Program-made: the position numbers and the translations under genes
DNA from: Cervus elaphus
Taxonomy: Eukaryota > Chordata > Mammalia > Artiodactyla > Cervidae
DNA length: 64,000 nt
Assembly: GCF_910594005.1 (NCBI RefSeq)
Contig: NC_057819.1
Coordinates: 122,423,669 to 122,487,668, forward strand
Direction of reading: 5' to 3'
Shown: piece by piece, positions 56,210 to 64,000 of the stretch
Layout: every line of letters begins with the position of its first letter
Numbering within the stretch: position 1 is the first letter of the stretch
The notes under the pieces: generated by a model
Told to the model about the DNA's origin: nothing
The model's database searches: none
The model's input: only the letters and a program-made list of their open reading frames with translations

Positions 56210-56318
56210 TGACAGGAACAGTGAGCTGGATCAGCAGCGGGAGCAGTATGGGAACCTGAAGTGGAAGCTGGAGAGGAGACTCAAGGAGCTGGACGGCGAA
56301 CTTGGCCTGCAGCGGCAG
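56210..56318 (+). CDS. CCDC57: CCDC57 second coding exon (coiled coil)
   Basis: A run of 14 T residues and the acceptor ctaacatag lead into the exon; the donor is GTAGGT at 56319. It completes the split serine codon and reads DRNSELDQQREQYGNLKWKL then ERRLKELDGELGLQRQ. This corresponds to human CCDC57 around HREQYENLKWTLERKLEELDGEL. The 109-bp exon ends in phase 0. The following exons are right of the window. Confidence 0.93.
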
Positions 56319-56939
56319 GTAGGTGGGGGATCCACTTCTTCCTCAAGACTGTTGTTTTGTTGGTCATATAGTATCAGCCTAGGATCACAGGTTCCCACTT
56401 TGTGGTGATCTGTGGCGAAATGTGTCAGGGTATCTAAATCTTCCTCTGTGGTAACGCCCCCAAAATTCTCCTTCCTTGGAAATGAATAAACATTTCGTCC
56501 TATATTATATTTGAGAAAGAAGTATTATGAAATTAGAGTTCTTTACTGTGGAAGAGAGCTGGGAACTCAAATTGTGATAATTGTATTTCTTTCAACAAGC
56601 AATAAATGACCCTAAGTTTAAATATAGCTGTGTCAGCTGACAGGAGACACTTAAACCTGTCTCTGAAATTTCTCCTCGGCGTCCCTGAAGCTCAGCCTCC
56701 ACATCTGAGAGACACTTTGCTATGTTGGAGTTTGGGTGAAGGACATCCTTCACACTTAGGGCTGAAGTCCATGTCTGGCAGGGCTGCGTGTGTGCACAAC
56801 ATGGGTCCCCTTGTTCTCCTTCCAGGATGTACCGAGCTTGTGTTGTCGTAGCAGCAGCTGGTGTTTATGAAAACCGCCTCATGTAGCTCCTTGTGCGTGT
56901 GTGTGAATTTATCTGCTCAATACAACAGAGACACCATTT

Positions 56940-57062
56940 TGTTCTGCATTTTGCAAGTAGGGAACCGAGGTCAAGACATTAAGTAACCTGCCCAAAATCC
57001 CCCTCAGTAAATCAAGGAGCCGTAATTTGAGTCCAGGACACTTCCAGCGTGTGAACTCTTAG
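56940..57062 (-). repeat. MIR SINE remnant
   Basis: 'ttaagtaacctgcccaaaat' preceded by 'gcaagtagggaaccgagg' is a well-preserved reversed MIR core. Confidence 0.6.
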
Positions 57063-58479
57063 GCACTGTCCTTCTGCCGTAGGTTAGCAACTCACAACTT
57101 ATTTTTAGACTTGTATCCGCGATATTGGAGAGTAGCTGGATCTGGAAGTCAGCCTAGCTGTGTCCCCACTTCTGCCCTCCTTGGAGTGATAGTGACTGAG
57201 TGATCTGGAGTGATCTGACCTTGGCCCCTGGTCTCCCAGTGGATGTGCCATGGGGCGGATGTGAACTTTGTGCCTGCCTGTGCTGGCCTGTCCTTCCTTG
57301 GAACTGGGGTCAGCAGTTCTCAAGGAGGACAGACCGATCAGCTGGTGGACTGAGGCCTGAGTGTCAGGGCCTCCATCCCATAGCATGGCGTTGGTGCCCT
57401 GAGATAGGACAGCATCCTGATGGGCTGTGCCCACCAGAATGGAAGATACTTGAAGATGCAACTGTCCTTAAAACCAAGCTCTCAGGCCCGGCTGCATCTA
57501 CTAACCACCACTGGTGCAGGAGGAGGCCCTGTCCTTTCCTTCCCCTCTGGAAGCTCGAATTTCACTGTCCACAATGATGCCACCACTCAAAACAGTCTGT
57601 AGAGCTTTTGACATTTCCTGCAGAGGACTTTCTTTTGGAGTCCTTGGGGACCAAAGAACTTTGTCTCTTACGGGCGGGTTTGACTTTAGGAAACATCCGA
57701 GGTCACTGGGGGCTGAGCTGGGCGATCAGAAGACCAGCTGTAACTCATCTAGGTCATGAGGTGTCCTCAGGTGGTGTCAGAGTCTCTTCCAGAGAAGGAA
57801 TTTCAAAAGGGCACTGGGTGGTGGTGGAATCGTCCCTGTTAGCAGGGCAGTCAGTGGCACGTGGAGGCAGCGGTAGCCCTGGTGGGTGTTGTGGTCACTG
57901 GGCTAGGTCTCTGGGTGACTTCCCAGCTTGTCCACACTCAAAGAAGTCCTTACTGTGACTCAGGCTTGTTCAGGCTTTGAGCCCCCTTGTCCACAAGGAA
58001 GGCCCCTTCAGATGTGCGTTTTCATACCAGCCCTGTCTCTTGCAGGAAGGAAGCTTGACGTCTGGACTCTCCAACTATAGGCTCTGTCCAGGGCTGCAGC
58101 TGGAAACCTGGGCAGCCTTTGCTGCCTAGTGTGGTTCGGGTCCAGCTGGGGCCCATGCCAGCCTTGGGGCTCTACTGCCCGTGCCAACCCTGTGACTGAA
58201 GGAAGGGTATTATGCGCTCATCGGCTTTGTGGCTTCCTTTGGGCTGGTTTTCTGTCTCCTTTTTCTGAAGATCTTTGTGCTCATTACTGACTTGTCAAAG
58301 GTAGAATTGATTCAATGGTAATGTTGATTATTACCTTGAAGAAAGAAGTGTAAGATGACAGGAGCTGAGTTAGTCTGTTTAATGTTTATTATGTCTGCAA
58401 GTTGTATACTGTGGACTTGTTTTTTCATTATTGGTTAGCAGTCCCAGAATTAGAAGCCTCTAGAGGAGAAACAGTGATT

Positions 58480-58560
58480 TATTTATTTATTGTTCATTCA
58501 TTTAACAAAGAGATTTCACCAGGCACGTTCCTGGGCTCTCGGGTTAGGGCTAAGCACTAG
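58480..58560 (-). repeat. L2/MIR-type remnant
   Basis: 'ttgttcattcatttaacaaa' with 'ccaggcacgttcctgggct' resembles the reversed L2/MIR 3' end. Confidence 0.4.
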
Positions 58561-59630
58561 CCCCACCTGCCCTGGGAGTGAGCTGGCCCTCGTCGGGGAT
58601 GCAGTGAACACTTGAACAGTACAGTCTCTGGCTATAGCATCCTGGGGACATCACCTCTGTGACACAGGGAGGCGGGGTGAGGTGGAACTGGTCTTTTAAT
58701 AGGCAAGTCAGGGCACCCTGAGAAGAGGACTTGTGAGCCCAAGTCTGCAGGTGCAACAGAGTTCAAGTTCAAGGAGGCTGAGGTGAGGGCTGTAAAGCCT
58801 CCCAGGCCTTCCTGAGAATGACCTTTGCTCCAGGTGAGGTGAGAAACTCTTGGGGGCTTGTGAGCCAAGTCAAATCTTTAAAAGAGCCTCTTCTGTGGGG
58901 TTGAGGACAGACTGTGGAGTAGGGGATACAGGGAGACACAAGAGGGCTGCTGCAGCCCTAGGTGGAAGGTGTGGGACTTGAGCCACTGACAGGTTCTGGA
59001 TACACCTAGATAGCAGAGCCAACTAACAGGCTGATAGATCGGATGGGGTGAGAGGCAGGCACCAAGGACATGCCTGCTTTGGGGCTGAGTGCCTGGCAGG
59101 ACGACTTGCCATGTATAGAGATGGGGGAACTGCACAGGAAGGATGGGGAGGGCGCTTGGTCAGGCTGTGTACAAGGAGGTGGCTTCTGGGCTCCCAGGAA
59201 GACACGCTGGGAGGTCAGGGCGGAAGGGGCGGTAGTCCCAAGGTACAGAGCTGGAAGTCTGGGGCTTCCCAGAGGGTGGCTGTAGACAGAGGAGCCAACT
59301 GTCCAGGCTGAACCTTGAATTCTAGAACAGGGAAGTTTAGGGGATATCATCACAGGGCAGGGGTGTGGCTTGGGGACTAGCAGGAGAGGGGCCCCCAGGA
59401 ACAAGAGAGGAGGGTGGTCAGAAGGCAGGCCTGAGCCCCGTACCTCTGGGGTGAAGTGGGGACAGGGAGTGCAATGGGTTTCTTGTTTCCTCACCAAGGA
59501 CCCTAAGTGCTTACCTACTGGTCTGGGCCGGGCTCTGCCTCTGCAAGGGCTTCCTGCCCCCTGGTGGCCACAGCCTGCACAACTTTGAGCAGAAACCAAA
59601 GGCTTCAGTATTTTGTCATGTTAGCAGTCA

Positions 59631-60873
59631 AAGTGATGCTCAAAATTCTCCAAGCCAGGCTTCAACAGGACATGAACCGTGAACTTCCAGATGTTCAAGC
59701 TGGATTTAGGAAAGGCAGAGGAACCAGAGATCAAATTGCCAACATCCGTTGGATCCTCGATAAAGCAAGAGAGCTCCAGAAAAACATTTACTTTATTGAC
59801 TATGCCAACACCTTTGATTTTATGGATCACAACAAACTGTGGAAACTTCTTAAAGAGATGGGAATACCAGACCACCTTACCTGCCTCCTGAGAAATCTGT
59901 ATGCAGGTCAAGAAGCAACAGTTAGAATTGGACATGAAACAACAGACTGGTTCCAAATTGGGAAAGGAGTATGTCAGGCTGTGTATTGTCACCGTGCTTA
60001 TTTAACTTATATGCAGAATACATCATGAGAAATGCTGGGCTGGATGAAGCACAAACTGGAATCAAGATTGCCGGGAGAAATATCAATAACCTCAGATATG
60101 TAGGTGACACCATCCTTATGGCAGAAAGCAAAGAACTGAAGAGCCTCTTGGTGAAAGAGAAAGAGGAGAGTGAAAAAGTTGGCATAAAGCTCAACATTCA
60201 GAAAACTAAGATCACGGCATCCAGTCCCATCATTTCATGACAAATAGATGGGGAAACAATGGAAACAGTGACAGACTTCATTTTTGGGGGCTCCAAAATC
60301 ACTGCAGATGGTGACTACAGCCATGAAATTAAAAGATGTTTGCTCCTTGGAAGAAAAGTTATGATCAACCTAGACAGTTTATTAAAAAGCAGAGACATTA
60401 CTTTGGCGACAAAGGTCTGTCTAGTCAAGGCTATGGTTTTTCCAGTAGTCCTGTATGGATGTGAGAGTTGGACCATAAAGAAGGCTGAGTGCCAAAGAAT
60501 TGGTGTTTTCGAACTGTGGTGTTGGAGAAGACTCTTGAGAGTTCCTTGGACTGCAAGGAGATCCAGCCAGTTGATCCTAAAGGAAATCAGTCCTGAATAT
60601 TCATTGGAAGGACTGATGCTGAAGCTGAAACCCCAGTACTGTGGCTACCTGAGGTGAAGAACTGACTCATTTGAAAAGACCCTGATGCTGGGAAAGATTG
60701 AAGGCAGGAGGAGAAGGGGACAACAGAGGATGAGATGGTTGGATGGCATCACCGACTTGATGGACATGAGTTTGAGAAAGCTTTGGGAGTTGGTGGTGGA
60801 TAGGGAGGCCTGGTGTGCTGCAGTCCATATGGTCGCAAAAAGTCAGACACGACTGAGCTACTGAACTGAACTG
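59631..60873 (+). mobile_element. BovB (RTE-clade) LINE, 5'-truncated, second copy
   Basis: About 1.24 kb matching the right two-thirds of the copy at 47487-49196. It encodes remnants with QAGFRKGRGTRDQIAN and KGVCQAVYCHRAYLTY. The catalytic YADD position reads YVGD (60097-60108), so the enzyme site is lost. There are several frame breaks. An 8-bp repeat, agcagtca, flanks it (59623-59630 and 60874-60881). Confidence 0.92.
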
Positions 60874-62334
60874 AGCAGTCAGTCTCAATGATTTTCATAT
60901 TCTGATCCCAGCAAGGATTTCTTGTGTGACCCCCTTAAACGTCATCTTGCTTCTCAAGGGATTTTAAAAAAATGCATATTTTCAGTTGTACCATGCAGTG
61001 TCTCTGAGGCCCCCAGCCTCAACTTTCAAAGGAGGGGAGGGAGCCTGCCATGCATTTATCACAGGGAGGAGGCAGAGACGCACCCGTTCTTGCCTGGATG
61101 CTCTGGCTGGGCTCAGCCTCCCTTGACCCTTTCCTTCTGGTAACTGGGTCTGCCAGCTCTCTTCAAAAGCAGGGCCCTCATTACTTGGTCAGAAACCTGG
61201 AATCAGGCTAGTGTGCCGTGCTCACGCACTGTGCTTTCCACGTGCTGTGCTGGGCGGGCTCAGCCTGTCCTCACAGCTCCTCCATGGGCTGGGCCTCCTG
61301 TCTGCCCACTCCGTGTTAGCCTGTGCTCACCCTGACGACAAGTGTCAGGTAAAGTCACTATGAGGTTTTAGGGCAGGAGAGATGGTTAGAGTCAGACTAA
61401 CTCCAGGACACGCATTTCAGTTTGACTTTGACCCTCGCTGTGATTTCTGCGTCTATATCCAGACCTCCTATTCAAAGGCTACATCAGGCCATGCGTGTCT
61501 GCTCTCCTGACACCACTGGAGACAGGACTGTAAAGGACCAAGGACAGTGAGAACCCACAGCAGTGGCGGGAGCAGGAGAAGGGCCTCAGCGCTCGGACGA
61601 GCCTGCGCCTTCCCTGGGGGGGAAGCAGAGCGGGGAGACCTGTGGGAGACGCATCGCGTGGATATACAGACTCAGAGATCTTAGGCCTCAGGATGTTAAG
61701 GGCTGTGCATGTGCACGTAGAAGTTTGTATTTGGGGCCCATGAACCCCTGCTCACATGCAGATAGAGTGCTCAGCAGACGGAGAAGTGCCCTTCCCCAGA
61801 CAGAAGCTCAGCACAAATTTCTTGAAACAAATTGAATCACTCATGGGGAGAAGGAGGGCAGCTGTGTGGACCCAGGTGCCTGCTGCGTAGATCTAACCTT
61901 AGGGAGACAGCATCCTCGGTCAGCCCTGCCAAGATTCAGCCTCATTAAGCTGTCATTTTCTACAGTCCATGCAGCCATACTGTGTGCAGTTCCACAGGTT
62001 TAATGCAGGCATTTTCCCGGTAACAGCCAAGACAGAATTTCACTGCCACCCAAAGTTCTGCGTGCCTCTTTGCAGTCAGGGAGCAGCGCCCCCGGCCCTG
62101 GCCCCACCAGCTTGCTGCCTTCCACTTGCAGTGAGAACTGGCTTTTCAGAGAGGCCTGTGAGAACGGAGCCTCGAGCTGGTGCCCCTTTTAGTCTGGCTT
62201 CTCTCTCACCGTGACGTGTCTGAGGCGCATGGATGTCGTGCGGTTGGCAGCTTGTTCCTTCTCGGTGCCTGCCGGTGCTGTGTGTTGCGTGGAGGTGCCG
62301 GTATGTTTGCGTTCTCTGTCAGCTCACACTTCGG

Positions 62335-62892
62335 ACACTTGGGTCTTTTCCAGTTTGGGGCCAGTTTGAATAAGGCTGCTGTGAGCATTCTTGGCTGTCT
62401 TTGAATGGACACAGGCTCCACGACCAGGAGTGCGATTTCTGGGACATGTACTACGGCTCTGTCTAACTTTTTGAGAAACTGCTGAGGTGTCCTTTAGGAT
62501 GGCTATAGGGTCACATCCCACCAGCTGCAGATTAGAGTTCTAGTCATTTCCCATCCTTGCTCGCACTTAATGTTGTTAGTCTTTTCCTTTTTAGTAGTCT
62601 AGTGGGTGTGTAGCTGGGGATTAAATGCGATTATCCTTGATGATCAGAGTTTAAGTATCTGTTAACGTGCTTATTGGCCATTCATATATCCTTGTGAAGT
62701 TTCTGTTCAGCTTTTTTGTACTTAAAAAAAAATTGAGTTTTCTTCCTATTATTGATTTGTGAGTTCTTCATGTATACTCCAGAAATAAGTCCTTAAGTAT
62801 ATATTTTTTTGAATATTTTCTCCCATTCTGTGCCTTACCTTTTCCTTTTTGTAAGTCTTAATTTCAACATCCTAGTGAACTATTTATTGCCT
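62335..62892 (-). mobile_element. Ancient L1 fragment, antisense
   Basis: 'tttgaataaggctgctgtga', 'ttcttcatgtatactccaga' and 'ttttctcccattctgtgcct' are reversed L1 ORF2-end and 3' words, considerably diverged. Confidence 0.65.
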
Positions 62893-62903
62893 CATTCCTG
62901 AGT

Positions 62904-63117
62904 GTGTGTGTGTGTAAAGTCGATCAGTCGTGTCCAACTCTTTGCAACCCCATGGACTGTAGCCCACTAGGCTCCTCTGTCCATGGGATTCTCCAGGCAA
63001 GAATACTGGAGTGGGTTGCCATTTCCTTCTCTAGGGGATCTTCCCAACCCAGGGATCGAACCCAGGTCTCCCACATTGCAGGCAGACGCTTTATCCTCTG
63101 AGCCACCAGGGAAGCCC
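62904..63117 (-). mobile_element. Bov-tA SINE, antisense
   Basis: 'gtgtccaactctttgcaacc' to 'tgagccaccagggaagcc' is a full reversed Bov-tA beginning with a GT microsatellite. It has exact 11-bp flanking repeats cattcctgagt (62893-62903 and 63118-63128). Confidence 0.93.
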
Positions 63118-64000
63118 CATTCCTGAGTAGGAGCCTGTAACTGAGGCGGGATTACAAGACGGAGAAATGCCTGCAACCCAAGAAGAAGCCCAGAGGAATA
63201 GGGAAGGTGATTCCTGAGACAGTGATCCTAAAACCCACCATTGTGTGATCAGTTCAGGTGTGGGGCAGCAGGGTGGGCCCTGTGGACCCGCGCGTGCTAG
63301 ATTACCTGTGTGCGGTGTCTGGTTGTCCGTGTTGGGCTAGTTGTCTGCACGGATGGCTCTGGTACTATGGCCTCCTAGGCCCCACCGGCGGTGCCAGTGA
63401 TACTGCAACTCGCATCAGCCTGGTCCTGGAGGATGGGTCAGGAGAATAGCTGCCTTCCTACTCCTGGGGCAGAGGCTTGCTATTTCCCTCCTCCCCACAG
63501 GGCTCTTCCTTTGTCCCTCCCCTGAGGTGAGAGCGAGCCTGCAGGGGGACCTGGGGGGGTGGCGGGGAGGGAGGGGAATGGGCTGGGAACCGGACAGGAC
63601 CAGCCATTCCTCCCATTGCGTCTTCACTTTCAGTGCCTCAAGGCGCGTTCTGGGGGCTTCCTGTGATCAGTGCCCCCAGAAATGTATTTTGCATCCATAA
63701 CTCAGGATGCTAGGAGGAAGGGCCAATCAGAACAAGAAAGAATTTTGACAGTTACAAGTGCATATAAAGCAATAAATTCAGAATATAGAAAAAAGACACA
63801 GAAAGTCCAACAGAAAATTTAAGAGACATGGAACATAAGTCCAGGATTCATCTAACAATATAAACTCCAGAAACATACAGCAAAGAACGGGAAGGGATCA
63901 GATTGTCAAGTAAACGTGTAGTTGCTTCTCGGGGTGGGGACTTCAGATTAAACCCCCTCCCACCCTGAGCCATGAATGAAAATGTGTCAGAGAAACAAAG

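Larger units (their letters stand above)
56319..64000 (+). other. CCDC57: CCDC57 intron to window end
   Basis: No further CCDC57 exon was recognised in this 7.7 kb. It contains MIR/L2 remnants, a second BovB copy, antisense L1 and a Bov-tA. The blocks 57070-58480, 58570-59620 and 60890-62330 hold nothing I recognise. Confidence 0.65.

Noticed and set aside
1..64000. CRISPR arrays, operons, phage or other prokaryotic systems
   Set aside because: No regularly spaced repeats, ribosome-binding sites or tightly packed genes. All coding sequence is split by vertebrate-type introns.

Overview
This window is mammalian nuclear DNA, most likely from a pecoran ruminant (cattle, sheep, goat or a relative). 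The evidence is BovB (RTE-type) LINEs, Bov-tA SINEs and cetartiodactyl CHR-type SINEs, several with target-site duplications, lying in the introns of ordinary vertebrate genes with GT-AG introns. I cannot decide the genus from sequence alone.

Three protein genes are present, in the order and relative orientation I know for human 17q25.3 (which corresponds to cattle chromosome 19). (1) CSNK1D, + strand, about 1-10670: the last five shared coding exons, two alternative C-terminal exons and a complete 3'UTR. Exons 1 to about 4 lie to the left of the window. (2) SLC16A3 (monocarboxylate transporter MCT4), - strand: four coding exons between 14399 and 17407 give a 461-residue protein. Two CpG-rich blocks upstream (22.8-23.4 kb and 24.6-25.55 kb) are the candidate promoters. 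(3) CCDC57, + strand: a CpG-island promoter at 36.8-37.5 kb with a near-perfect RFX X-box, then coding exons at 51045-51459 and 56210-56318. The rest of the gene runs off the right edge. CSNK1D and SLC16A3 converge; SLC16A3 and CCDC57 diverge, separated by about 11 kb with no recognisable gene.

The left 37 kb is GC-rich and poor in repeats. From 37.5 kb onwards (the CCDC57 introns) the DNA is AT-richer and packed with nested transposons: ancient L1 pieces, an L1 inversion, two 5'-truncated BovB copies, Bov-tA and CHR SINEs, and older DNA-transposon, MIR and L2 relics.

The genes do not form a pathway: a circadian/Wnt kinase, a lactate exporter and a centrosomal coiled-coil protein are simply neighbours. 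I see no prokaryotic element, CRISPR array, operon or clearly new biological system. The items most worth checking are the X-box that contains an ATG able to extend CCDC57 in frame, tandem hypoxia-type motifs in an SLC16A3 upstream island, a 77-bp duplication around the first CCDC57 coding exon, and several unusual retrotransposition scars.
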